Positions 8,113 to 16,971 of a stretch of 64,000 nt of DNA are shown here, in pieces (the stretch's first letter is position 1; the number at the start of each line of letters is the position of its first letter). The stretch is from Pandoraea anapnoica (GTDB lineage Bacteria; Pseudomonadota; Gammaproteobacteria; Burkholderiales; Burkholderiaceae), in contig NZ_CABPSP010000012.1 of NCBI RefSeq assembly GCF_902459765.1, positions 1 through 64,000 of the forward strand, given 5' to 3'. The notes under the pieces are model-generated. The model was not told where the DNA came from and searched no databases. It saw only the letters and a list, made by a program, of their open reading frames with translations. The position numbers and the translations under genes are program-made.

Positions 8113-9003
8113 ATGGCAAGACGCATCCTGTTGACGGGCGCTACCGGACAGGTGGGCTGGGAATTGGCACGTTGCCTGCAAGGCATGGGAGATGTGCACG
8201 CCCCCGTACGCAGCGAAATGGATTTGCTGGACACCGACAGCGTGGTGCGGACCGTGCGCGACTTCGCGCCCGACCTGATCATCAATCCGGCCGCGTACAC
8301 GGCCGTCGACCGCGCTGAGACGGAAGAGGCGGCGGCCTATCAGGTGAATGCCGTGGTGCCCGGCATCATGGCGGAAGAGGCGAAGCGTTTAGGTGCGCTC
8401 GTCGTTCACTACTCCACCGACTACGTATTCGACGGCACATCATCCACGCCGTATCGCGAAGACGAACCGACCAATCCGCAAAACGCTTACGGCCGTACCA
8501 AGCTCGCCGGTGAAGCTGCCATTGCCGCCAGCGGCGCCAACCATCTCGTGTTGCGTACGAGCTGGGTGTACGGCTCGCGCGGTGCGAACTTTCTGCTGAC
8601 GGTTCAGCGTCTGGCCCGCGAGCGCGACGAACTGCGTATCGTCGCCGATCAGCACGGCGCACCGACCTGGTGCCGCACGATTGCGGAACTTACGTCGCAG
8701 ATGCTGGTGCAAGGGTTGGGCAATGCAGATGCGGGTGGCATCGACGCCGACTTTTGGCGCGAGCGCGGCGGTCTCTACCATCTGACGGCCGCCGGCCAGA
8801 CGACGTGGCACGGTTTCACCGAAGCGATTCTCGATCTGACGGCACCGGAGAAGCGTCCGAACGTTGTGCCGATTCCGACATCCGCCTATCCGTTGCCGGC
8901 CAAACGTCCTGCTTTCTCCGTGCTCGACAACGACAAGCTCGCGCGCAACTTCGGCGTTCGTGCGCCCGACTGGCGCGACGCCCTCAAACTCTGTCTCGCC
9001 TGA
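8113..9003 (+). CDS. dTDP-4-dehydrorhamnose reductase (RfbD family)
   Basis: A 296-aa NAD(P)-dependent extended SDR. Seen are the N-terminal GATGQVG dinucleotide motif (9-15), STDYVFDG (101-108) and the catalytic YGRTK (Tyr126, Lys130). The family performs the last step of dTDP-L-rhamnose synthesis. The ATG at 8113 has AAGGGAG 6 bases upstream, inside a hairpin. No rfbA, rfbB or rfbC gene is adjacent, so it stands apart from a polysaccharide cluster and the exact substrate is uncertain. Confidence 0.88.
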   Translation: MARRILLTGATGQVGWELARCLQGMGDVHAPVRSEMDLLDTDSVVRTVRDFAPDLIINPAAYTAVDRAETEEAAAYQVNAVVPGIMAEEAKRLGALVVHYSTDYVFDGTSSTPYREDEPTNPQNAYGRTKLAGEAAIAASGANHLVLRTSWVYGSRGANFLLTVQRLARERDELRIVADQHGAPTWCRTIAELTSQMLVQGLGNADAGGIDADFWRERGGLYHLTAAGQTTWHGFTEAILDLTAPEKRPNVVPIPTSAYPLPAKRPAFSVLDNDKLARNFGVRAPDWRDALKLCLA

Positions 9004-9132
9004 GGCGACGACCGTCCCCCTCGGGGCTACGCGACTAATTCGGAAATTCCTTAGCGCGCAGCCCCGGGTTCTTTCGGCAACATGGTGGCTTTTTGTGCGC
9101 ACGCCCAAGCGTGTGCCGAGGAGCGATGCATC

Positions 9133-12000
9133 ATGTGGTCTCAGTTCGCTGTCACTCGTGGCGCACACACGCAGGCAGTCGCCACGGCCTCGTTCCCCTT
9201 GGAACACGCCGAGGGCGGCGCAAACGGCAACGGTGCCTTGCCGTCTTCTTATCCGACATCCTTGAGCGAAGCACCCGCCGAGGCACTGCGTTGTGCGATT
9301 CTGCGGGCCGATCTTGTTGAGCGTCGTGCGATCGCATTGTTGGTCTCATGGCTGACACACGCACTTGCGCAGGATGCGGCGCGGCGAGGGGGCTGCGGCA
9401 GCTTCGAAGGCTTGTGTGCGAGCGCCGACGCTGCACGAGGCGACTTACCCTTCGATAAAGCCGCGTTGACACGGATATGGAAGACACGCTATTCGCATCT
9501 GTTGCACGGCGCGCGGGCCGCAGACATCGCGCGAGACATGGTGAGGTGGTGTTCGCCGTCTCGCGACGGCGATGCGCGCGCGCCGCAGTGGCATTGGCTG
9601 TCCTCCGCGGCTGCCGTCGCCTTTGACCCGGTGGCAATGGCCGATTTGCCGCTGCGCGAGTGGCCACCCGATATCCTGAGCACCGCGTTGACGCTGACTA
9701 ATTTACGGGACGGTGCGCTGCCGGATCTGTCGCTGTCGAACAGTGACCTGCGAGGCGTTCACGCACCGGGCGCGCAGTTTTGCGGCGGCCAGTTCAACGG
9801 AACGGTCTGGTCGGGTGCGCGGCTGCGTCGCGCCGGATTTGCGTACGCGAATCAGGTGGATGCCGCCTTCGAACGGACGGATTTGCGTGAGGCATGTTTT
9901 CGCGCGGCTGTGCTGAGCGGTGCCCGCGCGGTTGGGGCCGATCTTCGTGGCGCAGAATTTCTGCATACCGTGATGAGCGGAGCCAATCTGAGCGAGACGC
10001 GTTGTCAGGGGGTGACGTTCGAGAAGGTGTGCCTTGATGACGCGTCTTTTCATCGGGCGAGAATGGACGGGGCATGCTTCACGAACGGCAGTGCGCGCCG
10101 CATGATGCTCATTGGCACTCGGGCGAGACGTTCGAGATGGACTTCGGTCACGATGAGCCACGGGCGGGCGTCCGGCGCAGACTTACGGGATGCCGAATTT
10201 CGACAGTGCGACCTTGTGGCGTGGGATGCGCGAGGCGCGCGGCTCAATGGCGCGTTCTTCGAGTCGTGCGATATGCGCAGCGCGCGTTTTTGCGGTGCCA
10301 GTCTCAAGCGGGTGCGCATGGGGCGCGACTGTGATCTGAGCGCGACGCAATGGCATGATGCCCGGCTTCAACTGGATGCGGTTTGGCTGCGCCGTTTGAC
10401 GCCATCCGAACTGGATCCGGTGGTGCGGTCCTGGATGACCTTTCCTGTGGACCAACCGACGATGCGCGCAGACATCTTCCTGCAATTGTTGAGTGCGCTG
10501 CGTCATCGGTCTGCATTATCGGCCGTCACCGATACCCCTGACGAGATGGCGCCGCCGTTGCATCGCTTGCCTGAGCACGTTCAGCACAGCGACTGGCTCG
10601 GCCGTGTGCTGGTTGCGCCGGGCGAGGCGGGCGGTCTGTCGGACCATGAATGTTTCGCGACGCTGCGCGCGCAATGGCTGGCGCGCAAGCTCGATACGCT
10701 GAGTGACGTGCGTCTGACGCACGATGAGGCTTCGTGGGCGACCGACGCACTGATGACCACGTTGCACCGTCTGTGTGTGACAGCGTCTCCCGAGACCGTC
10801 TGGTCCTACGCTGGCGCGATCTGCCAGGCGCTTTATTGGGCGGAGGAGGGGCTGGGCAGTGTTAGCGATTCGCGCACGGCGGCCTTGCGCGCGGTGTGGT
10901 TCATGACGTTGCCTGAGCAGGTGCACGCCGCGCTGTCGGCAGACGGCATTGATGCTCTGGATCCAGCCTACCTTGTGTGGATCCGGACAGACGGCGAGGT
11001 GGCGGCGCGCCTGCCGAAAGCGTTGACGGCGGGCGTATGGGGTGCGGCGGGTGCAAACCAGCCGAAGGAGGGGGATGTGGGCTTCGCGGGCCACCCGCTC
11101 CCCGGCTGGCACTGGGCGGGCACGCGGGTGGTTGTGCGCGACCTCGCGTCCTCCGACGATTATGTGCCCGGGACCATGCGACATCTTCAGGGGCTGCTGA
11201 GGGAGTTTGGGTGCCTCGCCGGCCTCTGGCCGGTGGAGCGTCCGCTCGACGCGTTTGTCCGGCTGACCGCCCGTTGGCTCGGCGATTCGGGGGAGGTGCG
11301 AGCCAGCGCCGCGTGCGGGGGCGGAGGGCAGCCCGCCGTCAGCCCGCAAGCCAGTGCATCGAGTGAACCGCCCTCGGCGGCGCGGTTGTCGCGACATGCC
11401 GAATTGAGTCCACTTGAGCGTCTCGACGCCACGGTTCGCACGTCCCTGTCGCCTACCCATGTGCGATTGCAGTCTGCGGGTCGCGCCGATATCGACGAAG
11501 TGTTTCGCGACCATCCGCTCTCGGTGCCTGCCACCGATGTAACGTTGGGTATCTCCGGGTTGCGCCGCGTAAGGCTCGTTTCCGTCGCCGCCGGTCTGGC
11601 CTGGCTCGCGACGCAACCGGAGTGGTATCTCTCGCTGCCGTCGATCGATGTGAGTAGATCTAGCGCAGACGCCATGCGCCTTGCCTGCCGCCGCTACGCG
11701 CTCGCGGTGCTCAATGAGACGACGGCCGGGGAGGCCATGTGGCGCTTGTTGCCACAGGCGATAGCGCTACGGGCCTGTCTGTCGGACGACACCGTCGCGT
11801 CGGGGCATCTGGCCGAACGATTGGCGCAATGGTTGACCTGCCCCGAGATCATGGCGCTTCCCGGGCTGGCGGAGGCTTGTCGTCAGACGCTCCCTTGGTT
11901 CTGGGCCATCCGATTTCCACTTCCTGCTCACGTCATCACGGAAGCGACTCACCCCGGTGCTTCACCCCCGCACGGCTCGGATGGCGTTGCGGTGGATTGA
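9133..12000 (+). CDS. Pentapeptide-repeat protein resembling SopA/NleL HECT-like E3 ligase effectors
   Basis: A 955-aa protein without signal peptide or membrane helices. Residues 1-185 are non-repetitive. About 186-412 are pentapeptide-type repeats predicted to form a right-handed beta-helix (SNSDLRG, GADLRGAEF, SGANLSE, SGADLRDAEF). A helical central region follows, then a Pro/Ser/Gly-rich linker (about 720-760) and a C-terminal lobe (765-935). This order matches SopA and NleL. The C-terminus has L-T-C (Cys903) followed 18 residues later by LPWFWAIRFPL, resembling the SopA active-site Cys in F-T-C and its FPSVLSSILPL tail as I recall them. The start at 9133 has GAGGAG 9 bases upstream; ATG 9082 has none. 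E3 activity and secretion are inferred. Confidence 0.65.
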   Translation: MWSQFAVTRGAHTQAVATASFPLEHAEGGANGNGALPSSYPTSLSEAPAEALRCAILRADLVERRAIALLVSWLTHALAQDAARRGGCGSFEGLCASADAARGDLPFDKAALTRIWKTRYSHLLHGARAADIARDMVRWCSPSRDGDARAPQWHWLSSAAAVAFDPVAMADLPLREWPPDILSTALTLTNLRDGALPDLSLSNSDLRGVHAPGAQFCGGQFNGTVWSGARLRRAGFAYANQVDAAFERTDLREACFRAAVLSGARAVGADLRGAEFLHTVMSGANLSETRCQGVTFEKVCLDDASFHRARMDGACFTNGSARRMMLIGTRARRSRWTSVTMSHGRASGADLRDAEFRQCDLVAWDARGARLNGAFFESCDMRSARFCGASLKRVRMGRDCDLSATQWHDARLQLDAVWLRRLTPSELDPVVRSWMTFPVDQPTMRADIFLQLLSALRHRSALSAVTDTPDEMAPPLHRLPEHVQHSDWLGRVLVAPGEAGGLSDHECFATLRAQWLARKLDTLSDVRLTHDEASWATDALMTTLHRLCVTASPETVWSYAGAICQALYWAEEGLGSVSDSRTAALRAVWFMTLPEQVHAALSADGIDALDPAYLVWIRTDGEVAARLPKALTAGVWGAAGANQPKEGDVGFAGHPLPGWHWAGTRVVVRDLASSDDYVPGTMRHLQGLLREFGCLAGLWPVERPLDAFVRLTARWLGDSGEVRASAACGGGGQPAVSPQASASSEPPSAARLSRHAELSPLERLDATVRTSLSPTHVRLQSAGRADIDEVFRDHPLSVPATDVTLGISGLRRVRLVSVAAGLAWLATQPEWYLSLPSIDVSRSSADAMRLACRRYALAVLNETTAGEAMWRLLPQAIALRACLSDDTVASGHLAERLAQWLTCPEIMALPGLAEACRQTLPWFWAIRFPLPAHVITEATHPGASPPHGSDGVAVD

Positions 12001-12200
12001 GGGGCGTTTTGCCTGATATTCCGCCATCAGCGCGACCGCACTTTCGTGGTAAAAATACGTACGCGCCTTACGCTGCATTACATCAGACATGCGTCACATG
12101 ACGTCGAGAATCGTCTCACCGAGCTTCATGACGCCGCATTCAGTACGTCGCGCCTCCTTAATCCGAGACTTTCCGGGGTGTCACACCCCCTCCAGGCATC

Positions 12201-13184
12201 ATGCACCCGACTTGTATTGCGTCAGGCTACCCGGGGTTCGTGGCGGTCAATCGTCGCGAGCTTGACGCTCACGTCCCACTCTCCTGGCCACTCTTCGACG
12301 CTGACGGCACACCGTTGCTGGCGGCGGGCGAGCGTCTGCCGTCCGAAGCCGATCTCGACTGGCTTTTCACGATGTTTGCGCCTCACCGGCCGCTGCCCGA
12401 GGGCGCGACAACGGGCGAGGCCGCCGGTCGGACGGAGGCTGCGAATTCGGCGTCGCCGCTCGATGCAGGGGCATCGACGGTCTATTTGCACGGTTTGCCC
12501 GTTCCACTGCCGATCGGCGCGTGGATTCAGGTGCGAGTGGCACCGGACGCCGAGATGACGCGCGTGCGTGCTCGCCTCATCGGCCGGGCACCCAACGGCA
12601 TGCTGATCATCACGCCTCCCATGGCGGGAGACTCGCGCATGCCGATGGTGGCTGGGGATCGGCTGGCGCTCTGGACGTTCCCGGGCGATAACCTGTACGA
12701 ATTCACGTGCGACGTGCATAGCGTGCATCACGGCCCGTTCGATTACGTGGTGCTGTCGCGTCCGTCGCAAGTGCGGGAGACGCCGGTGCGTCGTACGCCG
12801 CGTGTCGACACACGACTCGTAGCTCGGCTGTCGCCGATCGACGAGACGTCGCGTGCGTCACTTACGCGCATGCTGGCCGATCCGCAGGACACACCCGAGT
12901 GGCTCGTACTGGTGCGCGACATCAGTGCAGACGGTGCGGGCATCGTGGCGAAGGCGCCGTTGCCGGAGGGATGCCTTCACGTGGCGGTGCAGTTCCGGGT
13001 GCCGATCGGCGCGGATATCGTGCCGATTGTCGGGAGGGCCGCGGTGCGCAGCGTGGAAGGGCCACGGGCGGACGGCACGTGGGCCTATGGTCTCGAGTTC
13101 ATGCAGATGGAGACGCGCAACAAGGCCGCGATTCGTTGCTTCGTCTATGAGTCGCGTCTCACGGATCCGCGCGCTGGCCAGTAG
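12201..13184 (+). CDS. PilZ domain protein, YcgR-like
   Basis: A 327-aa cytoplasmic protein. The N-terminal half has a YcgR-N-like barrel (LPIGAWIQVRV onward), and the C-terminal half is a PilZ domain. The c-di-GMP motif is seen as RRTPR (a RxxxR form) about 25 residues after the barrel, followed by DISADGAGI (D/N-h-S-x-x-G). It would therefore sense c-di-GMP and could act on motility or another c-di-GMP output; no flagellar gene is adjacent. A short GGGGTG/CACCCC hairpin (12175-12189) lies just before the start. A single gene with a shared terminator. Confidence 0.82.
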   Translation: MHPTCIASGYPGFVAVNRRELDAHVPLSWPLFDADGTPLLAAGERLPSEADLDWLFTMFAPHRPLPEGATTGEAAGRTEAANSASPLDAGASTVYLHGLPVPLPIGAWIQVRVAPDAEMTRVRARLIGRAPNGMLIITPPMAGDSRMPMVAGDRLALWTFPGDNLYEFTCDVHSVHHGPFDYVVLSRPSQVRETPVRRTPRVDTRLVARLSPIDETSRASLTRMLADPQDTPEWLVLVRDISADGAGIVAKAPLPEGCLHVAVQFRVPIGADIVPIVGRAAVRSVEGPRADGTWAYGLEFMQMETRNKAAIRCFVYESRLTDPRAGQ

Positions 13185-13242
13185 GGAGCGTTGCGAACTG
13201 CGACGCGGCAGGCACGCGCCATCGTAATGTCACGGCGCTAAG

Positions 13243-13270
13243 AAAAACGGCACCCACGGGTGCCGTTTTT
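13243..13270. terminator. Bidirectional intrinsic terminator
   Basis: A 13-bp stem AAAAACGGCACCC / GGGTGCCGTTTTT with a 2-base loop gives U tracts on both strands. It sits between the convergent PilZ gene and exonuclease III gene. Confidence 0.9.
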
Positions 13271-13289
13271 CATCGCTGCCAGCGCTGCG

Positions 13290-14069
13290 TCAGTCCTTAA
13301 ACGTGGCGACGACCGGCGTGTGGTCAGACGGCTGTTCCCAGGTGCGCGGCACGCGATCGATCTCGCAGCCGGTGCAGCACTCGGCCAGTGCGGCGGAGGC
13401 GAGCACGTGATCGATGCGCAGTCCGGCGTTGCGTCGGAACGCGCCCATCCGGTAATCCCACCAACTGAACGTCTTTTCCGGCTGCTCGAACATACGGAAA
13501 GTGTCGCGCAAACCGAGCCCTTGCAGGCGCGCGAACGCCTGGCGCTCCTGAGGCGACACCAGGTTGCAGCCTTCCCATTTCGCCGGATCGTGCACGTCGC
13601 GGTCCTCCGGCGCGATGTTGTAATCGCCGAGCAGCGCGAGCTTCGGGTGACGCTGCAATTCGTCGGACAGCCAGTGGGTGAGGGCGTCGAGCCAGTTGAG
13701 CTTGTAGACGAACTTGTCGGAGTCGAGCGACTGGCCGTTCGGGAAGTAGCCGCAGACGACTCGCACGCCGCCAATGGTTGCCGTAATCAGCCGTTGCTGT
13801 TCATCGGGAAAATTCGGCAGGTTCTTGACGAGGTCGGTCGCTTCCCCGACCTTGGCGTGATTGACCAGCAGCGCAACGCCGTTATACGTCTTCTGTCCGG
13901 TGAAGTGTGACGTGTAGCCGAGCGCGGCAAGTTCCGTAATTGGAAAGTTCTCGTCGGTGAGCTTCAATTCCTGAAGGCAGAGGACGTCGACAGGGTTGCT
14001 GCGCAGCCAGTCCTGCACATGTCCCAGACGGACCTTGAGCGAGTTGACGTTCCAGGTGGCGAGTTGCAT
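13290..14069 (-). CDS. xth: Exodeoxyribonuclease III
   Basis: A 259-aa endonuclease/exonuclease/phosphatase-fold enzyme, the normal length for bacterial ExoIII-type AP endonucleases of base excision repair. Seen are ATWNVNSLKVRL at the N-terminus, the metal-binding Glu34 in LQELK, GDYNIAPED with the catalytic Asp and Asn, RIDHVL, and the final SDHTPV with catalytic Asp-His. The two-nucleotide gap to the terminator and convergent layout show a single-gene unit. Confidence 0.95.
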   Translation of the reverse strand: MQLATWNVNSLKVRLGHVQDWLRSNPVDVLCLQELKLTDENFPITELAALGYTSHFTGQKTYNGVALLVNHAKVGEATDLVKNLPNFPDEQQRLITATIGGVRVVCGYFPNGQSLDSDKFVYKLNWLDALTHWLSDELQRHPKLALLGDYNIAPEDRDVHDPAKWEGCNLVSPQERQAFARLQGLGLRDTFRMFEQPEKTFSWWDYRMGAFRRNAGLRIDHVLASAALAECCTGCEIDRVPRTWEQPSDHTPVVATFKD

Positions 14070-14121
14070 GAAAGTCCTTTGAAAGTGAGCGCAGGGCTCG
14101 GGTCTTATCCCTTATGCCGTC

Positions 14122-14835
14122 TTATGCCTTGTCGGCGGGCAGCTTCGGCACCGCGACAAAGTCGTCGAGCGAGAGCCCCTTTTCCTTGAGCAAGGCTTCG
14201 AGCACCGGTTGCAGGCGGCCGAGGCTTTCCTGCACCGCTTCGCGGACCGTATCGACGACCACCTGCGTGCTACGTTCGATTTCGATATTTACGCGCGAAC
14301 CGGCGCCCTTGTCCTCGAATGTCGTCATGCGGCGCGTTTCCGGAATCAGCCACACCTCGAACCAACCTTCCTGCCGGTTCACTTCCGAGACCGTCAGGCT
14401 CGCGCCGTTGATCGCGATATAGCCCTTGGCGAAGACATACTTGCGGAACGCTTCGGGAATCGCGATGCGCAGCACGCGGTTTGTATCCGAGGTACGCACA
14501 CTGAGGATTTCGGTCGAGAAGTCGATGTGGCCCGAGAGCGGATGGCCGCCGATTTCCGCACCATCCTTGGCCGCGCGCTCCACATTGACTTGTGCGCCCG
14601 CGCCGAAGCTGCCGAGGGTCGTCACGTTCAGACTTTGGAGAATGACGTCGAACGATGCGGCGGTGGGGGAGAGCAGTTGCGTGACCGTCAGACAGCAGCC
14701 GTCGACCGAGACGCTGGCGCCGAGGGTCAGGTCTTCGCAGAAGCCTTCGGGAAACGCCAGTTCGAGCGTGCGCATGCCGTCGCGATCTTCGATGGACGAC
14801 AGTGTGGCCGTGCCTTGAACAATTCCGGTGAACAT
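14122..14835 (-). CDS. ribE: Riboflavin synthase alpha chain
   Basis: A 237-aa enzyme that dismutates two molecules of 6,7-dimethyl-8-ribityllumazine to riboflavin. It starts with the hallmark MFTGIVQG. Two lumazine-binding repeats are seen, each with G-x-S-x-x-V-x-G/N-x-x-LTV (VSVDGCCLTV and IAINGASLTV). About 25 residues at the C-terminus go beyond the typical length. It stands alone, away from ribBA, ribH or ribD, and no FMN riboswitch is visible in the short leader. Confidence 0.95.
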   Translation of the reverse strand: MFTGIVQGTATLSSIEDRDGMRTLELAFPEGFCEDLTLGASVSVDGCCLTVTQLLSPTAASFDVILQSLNVTTLGSFGAGAQVNVERAAKDGAEIGGHPLSGHIDFSTEILSVRTSDTNRVLRIAIPEAFRKYVFAKGYIAINGASLTVSEVNRQEGWFEVWLIPETRRMTTFEDKGAGSRVNIEIERSTQVVVDTVREAVQESLGRLQPVLEALLKEKGLSLDDFVAVPKLPADKA

Positions 14836-14959
14836 CGTGATGTCGGTATAAAGAGTCGTGGGTTGCTATGCCGCAGTATTCTACTGCGTAGCGACGGTAT
14901 GCCGCTCGTCATGCGTCGTGCTACGATGCCGCCTTTTCACGGGATCTCGACAGATCGCT

Positions 14960-15214
14960 ATGGGTTTCGAAGGCTGCCTGCTGGCGGAAGACTTTTATTA
15001 CTGGGCGGAGACGTCGCCCGCGCCGGAAGGACAGTTCTACGGGGTGGTGCACTTTACAGGATGGCGAGACGTGGACGACGTCATCGAATCGCTCGATCCG
15101 CCGCTCACCCACGCCACGCCCGACGCCTACCGCTGGGCAAGCGACGCGCTGGAAGCCGCGCATGCGCTGGCCAAGACACTGGCGGCCGAGGGCGACCTGG
15201 GCATCGATCCTTGA
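14960..15214 (+). CDS. Hypothetical small acidic protein
   Basis: An 84-aa acidic, aromatic-rich soluble protein (LAEDFYYWAETSP, VVHFTGWRDVDDVIESLD). No signal, membrane segment or known motif is recognised. The ATG at 14960 begins the part with protein-like composition; an upstream in-frame start at 14858 would add a Cys-rich, unlikely segment. It diverges from ribE and is followed after 27 bp by another small gene, which may be cotranscribed. Confidence 0.6.
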   Translation: MGFEGCLLAEDFYYWAETSPAPEGQFYGVVHFTGWRDVDDVIESLDPPLTHATPDAYRWASDALEAAHALAKTLAAEGDLGIDP

Positions 15215-15241
15215 AGTAACGGACATCACGCGGACAACACC

Positions 15242-15475
15242 ATGACACAGACTAAATTTGAGATTCAGAAGCGTCGCGGCCTGAAGATCGACGCCGGTGT
15301 GCGTCGCGGCCCGCCGACGGGCAAGGGCGTGGGCGCACAGGGCAAGCGCGGTGGCGGGGGCAGCAAGTTGCTGGGCGCGTTGCTCGGCGCGCCGTCGGAT
15401 GCGATGGAGTCGGCTGACGCCAATGACGTCAAGGATGACGCCGTTACGGCGGATAAGAAGGCGTCCAAGGCTTGA
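15242..15475 (+). CDS. Hypothetical small basic Gly/Lys-rich protein
   Basis: A 77-aa protein with a basic Gly-rich middle (GPPTGKGVGAQGKRGGGG), a short hydrophobic patch (SKLLGALLGAP) and an Asp/Lys-rich tail. It looks largely disordered. It is close behind the 84-aa gene and probably in the same transcript. No family is recognised; nucleic-acid binding would be a guess from charge only. Confidence 0.5.
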   Translation: MTQTKFEIQKRRGLKIDAGVRRGPPTGKGVGAQGKRGGGGSKLLGALLGAPSDAMESADANDVKDDAVTADKKASKA

Positions 15476-15542
15476 AGGGCTGGAGTACTGAAGCGCTGGT
15501 GGGCTAACGCGCCAACGCTTCAGGCACGAACGCATCAACGCA

Positions 15543-16625
15543 TCACGGCACGATCGCCAGGAACAGGAACGCCGCGAACAGCACCAGGTGGACGGCACCT
15601 TGCAGCACGGTCGTGCGTCCGGTGCCAAGCGTGAGCACGCTGACCAACAGCGTGACGGCGAGCAGCACCGTCTCTTTCGGCGCGAGGCCAAGTTCGATCT
15701 GCTGATCGAGCAACAGCGACACCGCAGCCACCGTCGGAATTGTCAGGCCGATACTGGCCAGTGCTGAACCGAGTGCCAGATTCAGACTCGTCTGGAGCTT
15801 GTTGGCGCGAGCGGCGCGCAGCGCGGCCAGCCCTTCGGGCAGCAGCACCAGCGCAGCAATCACAATCCCCACCACTGCCTTCGGCGCCCCTGCCGTCGCC
15901 ACCGCTTGTTCCACGGCGGGCGAGAGCTTTTTCGCCAGTCCCACCACGGCCACCAGCGCCACGACCAGCAAGCCGAGACTCAACACTGCCGTACGACGCG
16001 AGGGCGGCGGCACGTGGACTTCTTCGCTCGGCGCTTTCGCGAGGAAGTAATCGCGATGGCTCACCGTCTGCACGAACACAAACACCATATAAAGCACCAG
16101 CGAAATCACGCCTTCGAACGCCAGTTGCGACGCCGTGAGGCCCGGACCGATCACGGAATTCGTGTAGTTCGGCAGGACCAGCGTGAGCACCGACAGCGCG
16201 CACAGCACGGCGAGCGCGGCGCTCGCGCCCTCCACATGAAAGCCCTGCGTGTGGTGACGCACCCCGCCGAACAGCAGGCATAAGCCGACGATCCCCGTCG
16301 AGACGATCATGATGGCGGCAAACACGGTGTCGCGTGCCAGCCCCGCTTTGTCAGGTCCGCTGGAGAGCATGACGGAGACGATCAGCGCTACTTCGATGAT
16401 GGTCACGGCCACGGCAAGAACCAGCGTACCGAACGGCTCGCCGACCTTGTGGGCGACGGTCTCGGCATGGTGCACGGCCGAGAACACGGCCCCGGCGAGC
16501 GCGGCTGCACATAGGGTGAGCGCCGCAGCGTTCGGCAAAAACGCGGCAACGCCGAGGGCAATGAGGGCCACGATTGGCATGTACATCGTCCAGTGGCCCA
16601 GCTTGGCGGTCTTTGAGGAGGACAT
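15543..16625 (-). CDS. chaA: Calcium/sodium:proton antiporter, ChaA type
   Basis: A 360-aa integral membrane protein with about ten to eleven helices. The two CaCA-family alpha-repeats are visible: HHAETVAHKVGEPFGTLVLA with VTIIEVALIVSVML, and VLLPEGLAALRAA with NLALGSALASIGLT, each with the conserved acidic residue. The family exchanges Ca2+, Na+ or K+ for protons. The ATG at 16625 has GGAG 9 bases upstream. A GCCCCGA/TCGGGGC hairpin lies in the leader (16694-16716), but no known riboswitch is recognised. Confidence 0.9.
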   Translation of the reverse strand: MSSSKTAKLGHWTMYMPIVALIALGVAAFLPNAAALTLCAAALAGAVFSAVHHAETVAHKVGEPFGTLVLAVAVTIIEVALIVSVMLSSGPDKAGLARDTVFAAIMIVSTGIVGLCLLFGGVRHHTQGFHVEGASAALAVLCALSVLTLVLPNYTNSVIGPGLTASQLAFEGVISLVLYMVFVFVQTVSHRDYFLAKAPSEEVHVPPPSRRTAVLSLGLLVVALVAVVGLAKKLSPAVEQAVATAGAPKAVVGIVIAALVLLPEGLAALRAARANKLQTSLNLALGSALASIGLTIPTVAAVSLLLDQQIELGLAPKETVLLAVTLLVSVLTLGTGRTTVLQGAVHLVLFAAFLFLAIVP

Positions 16626-16955
16626 CGTCGGAGACTCCAGAATTTCGGGGAACGGGTGCAGCCAGGGGTACGGCAGATCAAGCGACGGCGGGAACATTGC
16701 CCCGATGAGAACCTCGGGGCGACAGATCATGGTCGCAGAAAAGTGACACCCAGACAACAAGAAGGCGTTGACTTGCGACGCAGTGCAATCTCGCGATGAA
16801 AATTTACGGAGATCCGCATGAACAAACGATCTTGCGCGATCGCCTGTTTGACTCCGAGTCGGAAACTCTCGATAAATTCCGATGACTTGGTCAAAAATCG
16901 AAAGCCTGCGATGTCGTCGATGGGGTATGCGAAATTTTGCGTTGACACGCGATAG
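16626..16955. other. Intergenic region between chaA and the FadR-type regulator
   Basis: About 330 bp with no convincing gene. It holds the chaA leader with one hairpin and, toward the right, A/T-richer sequence before the regulator promoter. Nothing else is recognised. Confidence 0.5.
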
Positions 16956-16971
16956 GTGACAGGCGCAACAT
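16942..16971 (+). promoter_or_regulatory. Likely sigma-70 promoter of the FadR-type regulator
   Basis: A perfect -35 box TTGACA (16942-16947) is followed after 18 bp by a weak -10 CAACAT (16966-16971). The start point would fall inside the adjoining operator palindrome. Confidence 0.45.

Noticed and set aside
9039-9076. Possible hrpII/PIP-type box (two TTCG words) before the SopA-like gene
   Set aside because: The spacing is 30 bases, not the 16 required by the TTCG-N16-TTCG consensus. No better match was found near the deaminase-fold pair either.
16626-16750. Metal riboswitch (yybP-ykoY type) in the chaA leader
   Set aside because: One GCCCCGA hairpin is present but the conserved riboswitch loop sequences are not recognisable.
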